A stretch of 64,000 nt of DNA from Lycium barbarum (GCF_019175385.1 NC_083339.1:116049601-116113600); one strand, 5' to 3'; positions 21,936-35,084 are shown, numbered from the stretch's first letter. The notes: generated from the letters alone by a model not told the origin. A program made the numbers and translations.

Positions 21936-22809
21936 TGCATGAAGAATGAAAATGAGTGCAGTGCATATTCAAAATGAAATAATAGAACTCTGTAATGTCA
22001 CAAAATAGCCATATACATATACTATACTCATGGCATGCATAGGAGTTCAAATAGAAGCTATCGCTCTATCTCACCTTGAAGGAACAATTTATAAGGTGAG
22101 ATCAACAACAATGCAAAAATCACGAAATAGCTTAACATTTTCATATCATCGTTGAAATCATACTTGAGACCTTTAAGCATAAAATCATCCTCGACGTAAT
22201 TGTCATAAAAACATTCTCATTTTTAACATCATAAGAAGCTCTAAGAGTCATAAACCTCTAGCTTTTGAAATCAAGGAGGTTATGGAAACACTTATGGAAT
22301 CATACCATAGGAATCATGCCTTTGAAAGAAAGGGACGAGCCTTAACATACCTGAAATTTCACGTTGCGGCTTTTCTGCCTATTTCCGGTTTCGCAATCTA
22401 CCTATAAGACCATTCACACTATGGTTAGGCTCACTGTTACATACGTATCCTAGACCTTCAAATTAAACCTCCTTAAAATCTACTGAAATTCAGGCAGCAT
22501 CTCCCCTGTTTATATGCCTAACCCGAATTCATAATTCAACAACCAACAACAATACCAACATCAATCATAATATTCTCAATATCAAAATACTCCATAAACA
22601 TCTCATATGGGGTTCATCCCATATTTCCACCAATCAAAACCACTATACGGCTATTTAACAGTTCTATCTCCGTAAATAACTAAAATTAACATTAATAATA
22701 AGAGATTCATACCTTACTCCCAATATTATGGCTATATCTTCACTCCTCCACCTTGATCTTAAGTCACAATGCGTCACTACACAATTTGTAGCTGCAACCA
22801 TACGCCGTC

Positions 22810-25800
22810 TGTTACGCCCTATTTTGAACGGGTCCAATATAGTTTGCAACTTTCCGGTTCTTCTAACTGGTATAAAAGGGTTAGAGTCGCCACCTAATTT
22901 TTAAGGAAAAATAGGAAACCTATATGTATTTGTGTGTCTACTCCATTTTAGTCCACGAAACCTATGAGATTCTAGATAAGGGTTTTATTTACCCCGAGGG
23001 GAAGGTATTAAGCATCCCTCAGAGCCTGTCCGAAGACAGTCCTTAAACATAGTTTGACTGAACACTAGAGGGGGATTATCTATCTGTTTATCATTATTAT
23101 TACTTGTTTTCAAAATGTTATGACTTCAGGAAAAACTACACTAAGTGATAATATACTAAGTATATACTTTTATACCTCGTAAGTATAAAAGTATATCTGC
23201 TAGTACAAAAAGTGTATATATATGTTAGTGTAAAGAATGTGTAACTATATTAAGAATATAAAAACAAATGTAAGACTATGTAAAAAATTAATATATCAAG
23301 GATATAAAGAATGTGCGTCTATGTAAGAATGTATGGATATTAAATAAATAAAGAATGTATTTTCAAGAATAAAAGAGTGTATATCGAACATAAAATGTCT
23401 AAAGAATTGTATAACTAGGTATATTAGTCCATAAAGAATGTAAAAAATAATCTACGAATATTCATTGGTGTAAAGAGTTTATATAGAAAAATTATTCAGA
23501 AAAGTAAAGTTTATTTGACTTGTTTCTACTGTTTAGTTAAAAAGAGTGTTTGTTTAATGAATATCCTATCAAAAGAATAAGAAACAAAATAATTGTAAAG
23601 AGTATTGGTAAAAAATAAGTATAAGGGATTGTGGATAAAAAATGAGTGTAAATGTGTAATACCTCTAAAGAATAAAAGATTTGTAAATGGACGACTTAAT
23701 ATTTGCCTAGCCTCAAAATGTGGATTTAACTTAATTAAAATATATATTAGTGTACACGAAACAATATAAAATATAAGTTGTATTAAGAGTGTATAAAGAA
23801 TAGAAAATAAAGGATGGACTAGTACTTTTGCCTAATCGTCAAAAGTGTGAATTTATTTAACAAAGTGTTTATACCAAATTAATTTAACACAGTAATGAAA
23901 GTATTGACGGCCTAAGTCTTGCTTAAAGCGAATGACAATTTTAAGTTTAACAAACAAGGGGACAAGTAAATAAATATATCAACCCGTCATTCCAAATATA
24001 AAATTTCCACTATACGATGAGTTTATGTTTTGTATAGTTAAAAAAATATGCGGAAAGTAAATACAAACAGTGATTCGATGAAATCTTCGGGTTCCTTCGG
24101 AGCATCATCTTCGGGATGTATCTCCGGGTACCTGTATAAACACTTAGTAAAAATGTTAGTAAGAGAATAAATAACTATCGGATGAATTAAAGAAATAATG
24201 AATAAACTTAAAATAAAAAACCCGTCTTTTGTACATGGGAGGCCTTGGAAATCAACGGAAATTTCTTCATCGGCCATTTGGGTTTAGTATTCGTCCAAAT
24301 GAATTTAAATAAATTTGACAAAAAATGTAACAGTACAGTTGGCCGTCGGAAGTATTTTCCGGGCACAGAACCAACAATGATATTTGTAAAAATAATGTAA
24401 AATGTGTAAAATCAGTCCAAACAATTAACAACAATGCGACAGTAGTAAAACCATTGGAAAAATGATAGAGGTTGTCCGGGAAGTGTCACAAAATAGTCAA
24501 CGGAGAATAAAATCAATCCCTTGTGGAGCAACCATCAATTAAACAGAACAACAACAACCCAACATTAACACCAATAGGCAGTAACGGAAATAATAGCAAA
24601 ACAAATCAGCAATGGTAATACTTGGAGCAAAAATAATCACGAACAAAACTTGAGGATCGTCGGAGTTTCATTGGAAAAATCCAAACTCACGCCAAATCGA
24701 TCAATTTGCAACAAACAATGAAATAGGGGTGAAAAACAGTAGCAAAACAAGAGTGTAACAGCCAACTTCATCAACTAAAAATAGAAAATATGGAGCACCA
24801 ACAATGAAGTTTTACATTTTTCGACCAGCCCGACAACAACGGAAAATCCACCAGATCTGCTGGTCTTTGTTGTAGCTATTATCAGGCCAAAAAAAAAATC
24901 AGTAGGGAGAGACGAGAGAGAGCAGCGGGGAAGAGAGGAAAGGAATGGGTTTATGCATTGGTGATGGCTGTTTGGTTGTTCTTGGTTCGCCGGTGGTGGC
25001 GCTGGTCAGTGACGGGATGGAGAACGAAAGGGGAGAAGAAGTGGGGGTATTGTGGGCTGATGGTTAGAAGTTCACCGGAGCTCCGAGCTCCGGTGTGGAG
25101 GGTTGGCGGCGACTTTGGAGTGGTGGTATGCGGGCTGGAAAGTGAAGGAGGAAGAAACAGTGAGGCAGGGAAGCGAAGTGGGGGGGGGGGGGCAGCGAAG
25201 TGGGAGCTGTGGTAGTGGTGGTTTGTGGGGTGAAGTTCGCCGGCGGTGGCAGCGAGGGTGGCGGTCGGCGGCTGAAAGAGAAGTGGAGGAGTGGAGGAGA
25301 GGAGGAGAAGGTTTAGGATTTTATTAGAAGAGAGAGAAGGCCAAATCTGAAAATTAAGTTGTGTAGTGTAAGTGAAGATGTGTAGAAAATTAAATTAACC
25401 CCGCAACTTCTTTTATAAAACAAAGTGGCCCATTTTATTGTCCAAAAAATATAAGAGTGCACCCCTTTGTCCCCTTTACCTCTTTTAACTAATGTGTAAA
25501 GATACATTAACAATGGATCAAGAACCCAATCCATCACCTCAAATGTCGACTTTTAAAAAGGTGACGAGACCTTGACTTGATCGAATTCTTGCTCTGTGTT
25601 TAAAAATTACTTGTTCCAATTTTCTCTGCATTGTCGGACTGGGACTAAAATATAGTTAATTAATACATGTGTAAGTATAAAAATGTAATTATTAATGTAT
25701 AAGATATGAAAATGTACTGCTATAAAATTAAGAAACAATTATTAATTGCACAAAAATGGTAGTATTATGTTGTACATGTGCAAAATAATGATGCTTGGAA

Positions 25801-25950
25801 AATGACAATAAATTGATAAAATTCCTAAAATAAGGATAATCATCAATAAATTATCGAAAAATGTAAAAAATGTATTTTACGCTCTTTAACGAATCAGGGC
25901 CCCCCAAAACGTTAATTTTAAGCACGCCGAGCCAAAATTAGGTGTCAATA
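22810..25950 (-). repeat. 3' LTR of the 17.1-kb element
   Basis: 3141 bp. It is near-identical to 36685-39917 but lacks about 90 bp present there (around 37037-37125), probably lost between short AT-rich repeats. It contains a poly-G run near 25183 in a GC-rich patch (24940-25310) and the small ORF at 24038-24277. Confidence 0.92.
24038..24277 (-). CDS. Small conserved ORF inside LTR (3' LTR copy), unknown function
   Basis: A 79-codon ORF starts MADEEISVDFQGLPCTKDG and ends YPEIHPEDDAPKEPEDFIES plus a hydrophobic tail. The middle is hydrophobic and AT-rich and has intron-like borders: GACGG|GTTTTTT at one side and TTTATACAG|GTACCC at the other. Splicing there would keep the frame and give about 50 residues rich in Asp/Glu/Pro. 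The frame is retained in the other LTR copy. It is in the sense direction of the element. I do not recognise the family; it may be a captured host exon pair or a leader peptide. Confidence 0.4.
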   Translation of the reverse strand: MADEEISVDFQGLPCTKDGFFILSLFIISLIHPIVIYSLTNIFTKCLYRYPEIHPEDDAPKEPEDFIESLFVFTFRIFF

Positions 25951-26787
25951 GCTTGTCCCTCTTCGACCGGAGACGATGAAAGAGTTTTCAGACGAAAACG
26001 TTGACGTGTAGCCTATTTTGGCTCGACAAAGAATTGCTAAAAGGATATGTACGGAGAAATAAGCCAGAAATTGATGGAGTTTTGACAATACTCTCAGTCT
26101 GTCGGCAGGGTTGTGATAAAAAGAAGAATGATAAAAAGGGAAGGATTGTTCAGGGCCGAAAAAACATTCGCGCACCCACGTCATCGCTTCCAAAATTGCC
26201 CCAATGTCGAGCTACGAGACGTTGGGAGGTGCAAGATTGTATACTTGCTGGGGAAAGAATGATTCTCGCCCCGATATGACCGAACTCTGCATAGAGCTTC
26301 CTACATATCTCGTCAATTACGAGAATCAGGTCAATGTAGTTCGAAAGTTTATCCTAATGGGTGTTGTGGCAAATTTTGATCGTCCGATCAAAATTTTGCC
26401 CCAGTGTTGTTGGAGTGGTCCTAGCCGGTGTGGGACGAAGAACAGTCGTGCTCGAATTCGAGCTACCTACATATCCCTGAAATGAGAGTCAGACCGATTG
26501 TAGTTCGGAAAAATGATTTGGGGAGGAAAATGATGTATTGCTATAGGGGTGACCAAACTCAGAGCCATGGATTAAAATGGACTACAAAGTTGTATGTCGA
26601 GACCCTGATGAAAACATCGGGTTGTGTGCCAAAGCTTTGAATGTAGGGGGGTCCTGGATTGTGTGTAAGGACCTTGATGCATACTCCGGTTTGTGTGCCG
26701 GAGCCTTGAAATGAAATGAAGTCTCGTGTTGTGTGCCGAGATCCTGATGCATACTCTGCTTTGTGTGGTAGAGCTTTGAGATGGAAT
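25951..26787. other. Internal region of 17.1-kb element next to 3' LTR
   Basis: No protein recognised. There are degenerate repeats of about 60-70 bp around TTGTGTGCC...CCTGATG (26590-26770), with the same theme (TTGTATGCCCGA) again at 27870-27990. Short ORFs here follow the repeats. Confidence 0.5.
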
Positions 26788-27225
26788 ACCCGTATTTTAA
26801 GGTGGGCACCTATAAAAAAAATTAAAATACCCGTATTGGAAGGTGGGTGGCTGACTGAAAGTAAAATACCCACATTAGAAGGTGGGTGCCTGACTGAAAT
26901 TAAAATACCCGCATTATGAGGTGGGTGCCTAGACTGAAATTTAAAATACCCGCATTAGAAGGTGGGCGCCTGACTGAAATTAAAATACCCGCATTAGAAG
27001 GTGGGTGCCTGACTGAAATTAAAATACCCGCATTATGAGGTGGGCGCCTGGACTGAAATTTAAAATACCCGCATTAGAAGGTGGGTGCCTGACTGAAATT
27101 AAAATACCTGCATTAGAAGGTGGGCGCCTGAACTGAAATTAAAATTACCCGCATTAGAAGGTGGGCACCTGTAAAAATGTACTTGAAATGAAATACCCGC
27201 ATTAGAAGGTGGGTGCCTATAATTA
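26788..27225. repeat. ~40-bp tandem array
   Basis: About 11 units of AAAATACCCGCATTAGAAGG then TGGGTGCCTGACTGAAATT, 39-42 bp each, with small length differences. It lies in the interior of the 17.1-kb element. Confidence 0.9.
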
Positions 27226-28879
27226 ATTTTTTTTTGGATGCATTTTCTGTTTCCTTTTTTTTTTTTGTAAAGAATGAAGAAGTAAAGAGAATCGTGTCTT
27301 GACTTCAGTTGGTACCAATAATTAGTTTTGTGCATAAGAACCATCAATTTCTTCCCAGCTAACCGAGATTAACTTCAGGATAATTCCTACAGCTTCAAGT
27401 GGTACCTCAGACATATCTAAGTATCGACAAGATTTGTTCGTCTTGCTTCAAGCAAAGGTTTTGAACTATACCTATCCTTATGTTTCAAGTGCCCTCACCA
27501 GAAAGAAAGTCCCTTTTTCACACATATTCAGTATTTCTGAACTTTAGGACGTTTAGAAAATTACACTCATACTCAGAAAGATGTTCAATGCATGTAATTG
27601 TGATACCATAGGCTTGGCGGTCATATCCACTAATGTGAGAACCCTTGGCATAAGATCACGTAGGGCTTGTTATGGGTTTGTAATGTAGGCTTGGGAAAAA
27701 GGTAGGATATCATTTAGGGTAAGGAGTGACTAATCCTTCCCTGAGCGTTGCACTATGGTTGTGCTTTGTATTTGTGTGTTGTGACACTGATCCACTTCGT
27801 TTTGTTGTCCCTTTCTTTTGTACTTGTGCGACTTCCTTTGCAAGTTGGAGCCTTTTTTTTTTAGAGTTCGGGGTTGTATGCCCGAGACTCTGTGAGGATT
27901 AAGAGAATTGAACTGGGTTGTATGCCCGAAGTCTTGATGCTAATTCCGGGTTGTATGCCGGAATGTGAAAATATAAAAGGAATAACAGATTGTATGTCTG
28001 AGATCCCGAATGACTGAGTTTTTTTTTTGTGGGCTCCTTCTTGCTTTGGAGGTCGTTCTTAGCCTTTGTTTTTTGGGGACTGTTGAATCCTTTTTTTTTT
28101 TCTTTGGAAGCTTCAGCTTGGATCTCTATCCGCGGTTGCACGTTTTTAGTGCGCTCAGGGAGGTCGGGCAAAGAGAGGGATAATGCGTGTAAGCACTCAG
28201 AAATGGTATAGGCTTATGATGTGGTTGTCATAGAAAAGGCTATAGGATCAAAGGGGGAATACTAGGGATAATGTCGTTTGGTAGGCTAGAAAGGCTCAAA
28301 CGGGTCAAAGAAGGCCTACGATCCTTTCCTATACCGAGTGTTACTCATAATTTCGCTTCAATAGACATTCAGGCCAAGTTCTAGATCACAATGCAATGCA
28401 ATTGAACGCTATCTAAAGTTCACCACACAATGCACATGAAACAATGAGGTTGGTTTTGTTCTTGTCTTACAAGCATGCAAGAGAATTTTTCAAGTGTCAC
28501 TTAAAGTGTGAATGAGAGGTACCAAAAGAATCTATGGTTTACCACGAAGTCAGTCCTCTCCATCACATTGATTGTTACTTGTTTCTTTCCTATGCACATT
28601 CCTAACTGTGTTGGTATCAACCAAGTCAAAGATATGAATCTAATTTTTTTTTTTTGTATTTTTTGAATAAGGGGTACCGAACCCAAGAAGGGTTGCCTAC
28701 GTATCTCATCTTTGATGAGAATCAGGTGCGCGTAGTTCGTTCAGAGAGGTAAGAAAAGAGATTTTTTTTCTGTGATTTTCAGATTTTTTTTTTTAAATAA
28801 TGAATATCGAACCCAAAAGGGCTGCCTACGTATCTCATCAAAGAAGAGAATCAGGTGTGCGTAGTTCTTGCAGATAAGA
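27226..28879. other. Internal non-coding region of the 17.1-kb element
   Basis: No gene recognised. A block with GCCTACGTATCTCATC and GAGAATCAGGTG is repeated (about 28680-28740 and 28800-28870), and again in part at 26310-26335 (ACATATCTCGTC). A minus-strand Lys-rich ORF at 27899-28171 overlaps T-rich tracts and is not convincing. Confidence 0.5.
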
Positions 28880-29400
28880 TGTAAAAAAAGGTGCCGATTG
28901 AAGGCAGAGTTTTGTAGGTACTCCAACAGACGGCAAAAGGGTGTGCCAATCGTAGATACGGGGCTTTGAAAATTATGCAAGAAGGGACCAATCATAGGCT
29001 CAGAGTTTTGAAAATATCTTGACAGGCGGTCAGAAAAAGTAAGTCGATCGCAGCTAGAGCTTTGAAAATACTCTAACAGCGGCCGAGAAGAAGGATTTCA
29101 ACCGTAGATGAAGCCTTGACATTACTCCAGTACGTTGACAAGATGAGAAGGTCGGACGTCGGCAGAACTTTGAGATTATTCTGCATCCATTGGCATGGTT
29201 GGCTATGAATAAATGCCAACGTCGACAGAGCTTTAAAAAAAATAATTCGCGTCCGCTGGCAAGGTCATAAGAGGGGATGTCGATCTTTACGGAGTTTCTA
29301 AAAATACTCTGCGCCTATCGGTAAGATTGCAATGATTGGGTGCCAAACTGTTTGTGGAGCTTTGACATTACTCCTTGTCAGTTGGCACGATTATTGTATA
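28880..29400. repeat. Degenerate ~60-bp tandem repeats
   Basis: Units share GAGCTTTGAAAATACTC followed by a variable GGCAAGGT/CGGTAAGAT part and a GTCGAT/GTCGAC part. About eight diverged copies are visible, spaced about 60-65 bp. Confidence 0.65.
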
Positions 29401-29405
29401 ACTGA

Positions 29406-29425
29406 GGGGGGGGGGGGGGGGGGGG
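29406..29425. repeat. Poly-G run (20 bp)
   Basis: Twenty uninterrupted G; exact length should be treated with care because homopolymers are often misread. Confidence 0.85.
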
Positions 29426-30391
29426 AAGGATTTACTTGCGTTGAACCCTTAGGGTTAAAAAATAAAGATCGACAAGCCAAAGTTTCACGGCTTGCGATGC
29501 TTTGGCGAAAAAGAAAAGCTTATATCCTAGAATTTGGGACCAAAGCCGGGTGATGGTTGGGGTAAGGCTGGTATTGCCGCTGTTGGGTTTTGGATTTCAA
29601 GGGGTTGATTGACGCTCTTAGAAGTCGTTTTGGAGACCGTCTTTGAACTACTGCAAAATAATTGTCCCAGTTTTTTATTCCGGTGAATTATTTGGAAACA
29701 GTAGGGAGACCGAACGCTTATGTAGGGTTGCCTACGGTGTTGTATGTGATTTGTATGAATTGGTGATTGTATTGAACAGAAGTGAGGCTATGAACAAGAG
29801 TTCGAATCTGGAAAAGTGTGTTCCGAAGATAGAAAGAATGTACAAGATTGTATTGTATTGAAAAAGATTGGTAGAATCAAAATGATGGTAGCAAAGACCG
29901 AAAATGGGTATGAAAAATAATGTGGTTGTGAGAGTGGTCGTAAAGACCAAAAATGGGTGTGAGGGTTTGGAAAGGTTCCAAGATCAACACAAGTCAACAA
30001 AAATTGTCTGATAAAGCAGACGAGGCGGAAGAAGGTATGTCTAGTATATATGTACAACTAAAGAATGTCTAATAAATATAGTATGTGAAACAAATAAAGA
30101 ATATGTACTATGTAAAGATCTTGTAGCAAATAAGAATGTGTGACAAATAAAGAATGAAATTAATCCGACTAGAGCAGTGATCAAAATTATACTTACAACG
30201 GCCTAAGAATTCTAAGAGTAGATTCACCTAAGCTGATAAAGAATATTCGGACAACTGCGAGATGGCAAGTAGTAAGACTAGTCCACCAATCTCTGAAACT
30301 AAGGTGTTTGAAGAAGGTTCGAAGGAGCGCAAAGCACAACTCGCGTGCACAATGTGTGTATGTGTACGGCCAAAGACTCAATTGAAAGTGC
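29426..30391. other. Internal non-coding region of the 17.1-kb element
   Basis: No family recognised in either strand. It contains TATGTAAAGA/AATAAAGAATG-type AT-rich repeats near 30060-30160 like those in its LTRs. Confidence 0.5.
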
Positions 30392-30396
30392 GAGGA

Positions 30397-31677
30397 TGAT
30401 AACGTCCAAATCCACTCCTCAAAGAGAAAGTGTACACGGTCGTATGTAATATAATTTACCCAACTATGAGTCGGGATCGATCCCGCAAGGAACAATATAC
30501 TAGGCGATTATGAAAGTAAGGAACTTTCACGTACCAAGCTAAGCCAAACGATATATAATATTTTGGTTTTTGAGAAAATTATAACTAATGTGAAAATGTA
30601 AACTAACCTAGAAAGCGGGTAAAATGATCAATGGCCACAAGCTTGGATACAAGGAGCTCTCAAGTAACGATCCAATATATTTTATGATATTACAACTAAG
30701 AGCGGGTTTATGTTAATAGAAAATTATTTCTAAAATCTCATTGAAAGTCTTCCAACCAAATCAATGAATTTCACTCTAAGCTTTTCCAAGCCTTAGAGTG
30801 TGATGGTAGGCACAATCAATTTAACCTCAAGTAACTATCCTCTTCCGAGCTCAAGTTATTAGATGAGTTTAATGACCCAAATTCTTGCTATTAACTCTTT
30901 TCCTAACCTCTACTTTCTTTTCCAAGCAAAGTATGGGTATTTAGGCACAAATAATGTTGTACACCATTAAATGACATTAAAGCTTGAAGAGTTAATAGAG
31001 AAACAATAAACCCACTTCATTAGAAATAACAATCATTCAATACATAAGCATAACAAGAGGTTTCATCCAACTTTGAAAATGAATATTTCCATAAACAAGA
31101 TTAAAGTTATGGAATAAAATTCTACACACTTAGATATATAATACAAAGCAATGAATTGAAGAAATGAATTAAAGGTTTAAGAAATGCTCAACCAAATCTT
31201 CAACCCCAAAGTATGGTGTAGGAACCTAGTCTCCAAAACTTGTATGAAATGGCCAAAGATGAGTTTTACAAACCCTAGCATTCTATTTATAGAAGTGCCA
31301 AAACGGGAACAAAATTTGGACAAAAATACCCTGTGTGCACAACATTCTACTCGCATCTTGTGTCGCATATGCAACATGCCAGTCGCATATTGCGCCAAAC
31401 TGTAGCATGTTGTGCAAATATCTCTGTCAGCACATGCTACAGCAAGTGCTGCTCGCATGCACAACATGCTGCAGCAAGTGCTACTAGCATGTGCTGCCAG
31501 AAAGTGCTTCTTGTTCTATTTTTGCTCTATTTTGCTCCGTTTTGCTCCGTTATGCTCTCAGGGCATCTTATCCTACAAAACAACATAAATACACAAAAAG
31601 TAACAACAAAAGTGCTTGAAGAGTCACAAAAGCTTAAGGAATTAGCATCGAATATCCCGTAATTTCGCGGCACATCA
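30397..31677 (-). repeat. 3' LTR of 6.1-kb element copy A
   Basis: 1281 bp, paired with 35215-36458. It includes TGC-rich degenerate palindromes (about 31330-31510), for example GCACATGCTACAGCAAGTGC. Confidence 0.92.
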
Positions 31678-33720
31678 ACACCCCCAACTTAAAGTCTTTG
31701 CTTGTCCTCAAGCAAATCAAAACCAAAATCTCAATGAGGATCCACTTTAAGCACAAAAACATGACTTTGATTGGTACCATTAATCAGGCTACAAGCATGT
31801 GAAACTTCAACCAAATAAATTCCTCATTTCAAAATACAATTTCAAGAATGCAATGGAGTTTCAAAACAATCAAGCGACAACACTCAAGCCTCAATAAGTG
31901 ACTCAAAACCACTAGCTTACTAGATATGCTCATTTGACTAAACTTAGAATTTTTCAATATCACCAATCTATCGTAATCCATATGCCCTGACAAGAAATCC
32001 CCAAAATCACTATATTCACAACAACAACACAAGGGACATATACACAAAGTCACTCACACTCAACAAAGAAATTCTAGTGCTAACAAATATCACACTATAA
32101 GCTTGCCCTTATTTTCAATCATCACTAACTCAAGAACATTTGGTTGGAGATCACATAGAGACTTTTTAAGCTTGTAGTGTAGACTTAGGGAAGGGTAGGA
32201 TAAGTATTTGAGAAACAAGTGACTACGCCCTCCTTGAACACTACACAATACTTTTTGTCCACTTTCCTCTTCATTTCAAAACATCACTCCTTCCTTTGCA
32301 TACTAGTTTCCCCAATTATTCCAACTTCTTTTTGTGCAACCATTTTCTTGATTTTTTTTTTGGCACAAAAAGTTTGCAACCTTTTTGTGTTTTTCAAAAT
32401 TTTCTTCCTTTATTTTGACTTTTACACAACACCAACCTTCACCACTTCTCAAGAAATACTAACACCCCCAACTTAGGCTTTTGGCCTCAAATTCACAATT
32501 TCATGTTCAAGGAGGGAAAGGTTCAAAAGAGAGACTTTTCATCAAAAAGGGTAAAGGCTTGTAATGTGGCAATCAAAGAAAAGGCCATAGGCTCAAATGG
32601 GGTTACTAGTGATATTATTTATGCAATGGTAGGCTAGAAAGGCTAAAGAGAATTTTTCAAAAATCACAAAGATAGCCCAAGGTCATCTCTCCAACCAACA
32701 TAATCAAAATTAGCATTGAACGACTAACCGGGCAAGTTCTAGATGATAAAAATAAACACAAGAATTATTCAACAAACACTCACCACACATGGAATATGAA
32801 CTAGTCAAGATGGATCAATTTTACTTCCTAAGCTAGAACAAATAGAGCAATATCTCATCATCCCAAGTAAAACTCATCTGGTAGGTAAAAAGTCACAAAA
32901 TGAGCCAAAACGTTGTCACAAAAATCATTCCTTCTATGCATCTTGCTTCTCTTTTCACTTAAAATTCCACTTGGAGGGGTATGTTCAATTAAACGCTTCA
33001 CATGCAAGATACTAACTCTATTAGTACCAAACAAGCCAAGAGTTTCCACAATTTTTCCTCAAAGGATCATCTACACCTAAACTACAAGACTAATTAAAGA
33101 AGCTAAGAAAGAAAATAAAATAATAAAAGTGACTAATCCACAACACGCCAACAAAACAAAATCTTCAAAAATTTGAGCAAGTTTCATTTGCAACAACGTC
33201 TATCCACAGCCACACCAACAGTCACAAAACAAACCCGACAAGGGCACACAATATCCATATATAAGACAAAAGCCCGGCAAGGGCACAATTTATGCATAAC
33301 CAAAATATAATGTGCTACCACATGCCACCCCCAACTACAAACATTGCAGTGTCTTCACTGCACATAATCAAAACAAAACATAAAATAATTTGAGGGCAAA
33401 TAATTTTTTTTTTGTTAGCACCTGCGACTCGCAAGCATGACCTGCGGTTCGCAGGTGATGTCACCTGATTTTTTTTTTTTGCTGTCAGCACCTGCGAAAC
33501 GCAGGTATGACCTGCGAATCGCAGGTGATGTCACCTGAAAACTTTTTTCAGCAGCAACTACTGGTTTGGGGCTGCTCTAAAAACCCGACCTGCTCAAAAC
33601 AACTCCAAAAATTCTAAAACTTTGTGGATTAGTAAAAAATAATCTACTAAGCTATTCTAAAAATAAATAAATTAAAAAACGACTTAAAATTTTGAAAACA
33701 ATGGGTTGCCTCCCACCAAG
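31678..33720 (-). other. Conserved non-coding internal part of the 6.1-kb element
   Basis: It begins ACACCCCCAACTTAAAGTC, the complement of the polypurine tract, and matches 59078-60920 and 63763-64000 closely. There is no coding frame. A palindrome cluster lies at 33421-33525. Confidence 0.75.
33421..33525. repeat. Palindrome cluster, CCTGCGANTCGCAGG type
   Basis: Four 13-15-bp near-palindromes: CCTGCGACTCGCA (33421), CCTGCGGTTCGCAGG (33441), CCTGCGAAACGCAGG (33491) and CCTGCGAATCGCAGG (33511). Each pair is followed by GTGATGTCACCTG, itself a partial palindrome. Confidence 0.85.
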
Positions 33721-33754
33721 CGCTTAAGTTAACGTCGCGGCACGACGGTTACCT

Positions 33755-35084
33755 TTACCACTTTTCCCTCCACTTGGAGGATATGAATTTTCGCCCCAAC
33801 TTTGAATCAAGATTATGATGACGCTCATGGGGCGGTGGTAGAAAAGCAAAGAGGCAAACTCTCGGGTGTCGCATTTTGCACTTCTTGGCCCGTAAGTGAG
33901 GCATGCCATTTTGTCTTCTTGGTATAGCAAACTTCAAAATGAAAACACTTTCTTCTTCATCTCCAAAATTCTCCATAGGCTCGGTTAGTTCAACTTCCAT
34001 TTCACTAACCAAGCATAATGTTGAAAAATGGTTGGAATGTGGTCTAAGGCGCTCCATTTTCAAATTCGCTCCATTTTTGACATCCTCACCCACAAATGAA
34101 CTAGAGTACTCAAAAATTATTTTGTGAACCTTTTTATTCAACTCTAGTATCATTTCTTCAACTTCGGCATCTTGCATTATTTTTGGGTTGGTCGGTTGGC
34201 AATTCATCATTAGCTCTTGAAAATCAATCTTGACCACTTTTGCATTGGAAACCAACTTAAAACTACTATCCATGACTATTTGATGTTGAGCATTGCATAC
34301 CTCAACTTTTGCATTCAATTTGGCTTTCAAGTCACGGATAGTAATTTCAAGTTTCTTCAACTCTTGACTTTGCTCAACATGGATTTTTAAAAATTCTTCC
34401 ATCATCCTCGAAATGCCTTCACGATGATCCCCATAGGCTTCAAGTTGTTGAGCTTGAGTCATAAGCCAATCTTGGCTCACAATTTCCACTTTGTCAAGGC
34501 CTTCTTCAAGTTGAGAGTCATTCAAAGCTTGTAAAAATCCACCCTTGGAGAAATTCATGTTTTGGCCACTTTCTTGTTTACTTTTAACACCCTCAAGTTG
34601 TTGAGCATTATGAGTCTGAACCAATAATTTCATTTGATCCTCCAAGGTGTGAATATCTTTGTCATTGCAATCAATTGCTTGCCTCAAGTCATCAAGTGGT
34701 TGCCTCAAGTCCTTAACCGCTAAGTCCTGTTTTTCCACTTTTTCAAGGATGGTCTCCAACATGAGCATTATCCTCTCATTTTGAGCATTTGAGGCTTCTT
34801 CCACTTCCATATCCCTACGATTATCAAAATCAAAACTAGAACAGTCATAGTGGGGGTTCGGGGAAGGGAAGGACAAATAAGCACAATTATCCCAATGACC
34901 ATTTTGACCACCACACCTATCACAAATACTCCACTCATAGGTTTGGGATTGTGCGCACAATCCGCCGCCGGGAGAATTCAAACAATTTTGCCATGAGTGT
35001 GGTCCTCCACAATAAAGACAAGGGTCATCAAAGTATGAACAACTACCATCCGACCAACTTTCATTATATGATGCCTTTTTTTAT
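33755..35084 (-). CDS. Cys/His-rich coiled-coil protein of the non-autonomous LTR family (no pol)
   Basis: The frame is open from about 35084 down to a TAG at 33755, about 440 codons; no in-frame ATG is seen near the top, where AAG GCA TCA TAT stands at a likely start, so the start may be lost or come from splicing. Near the N-terminus are two knuckle-like motifs, CLYCGGPHSWQNC and CDRCGGQNGHWDNC. The middle (about residues 100-330) is Glu/Lys/Leu-rich heptads, a probable coiled coil. The C-terminus is basic (RRQNGMPHLRAKKCKMRHPR) and ends SSKWREKW. A diverged copy lies at 60953-62457. I see no capsid, protease or RT. A nucleic-acid-binding, gag-like packaging role is an inference. Confidence 0.6.

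Noticed and set aside
21495..21977. Long open frames on both strands (up to 133 codons)
   Set aside because: They are translations of the 54-bp minisatellite and a TA run; 54 is a multiple of three, so any open frame repeats.
24958..25327. GC-rich ORFs with Trp/Gly/Arg runs
   Set aside because: They lie in a G-rich patch of an LTR with a poly-G run and lack any family motif; the other LTR gives a frame-shifted version.
26559..26873. Minus-strand 104-codon ORF
   Set aside because: It follows degenerate ~65-bp repeats; the repeated peptide pattern mirrors the DNA repeat.
31333..31662. Cys/His-rich plus-strand ORFs in LTRs (also 36158-36400 and 58631-59062)
   Set aside because: The Cys/His pattern comes from repeated TGC/GCA palindromes in the LTR, not from a zinc-finger gene.
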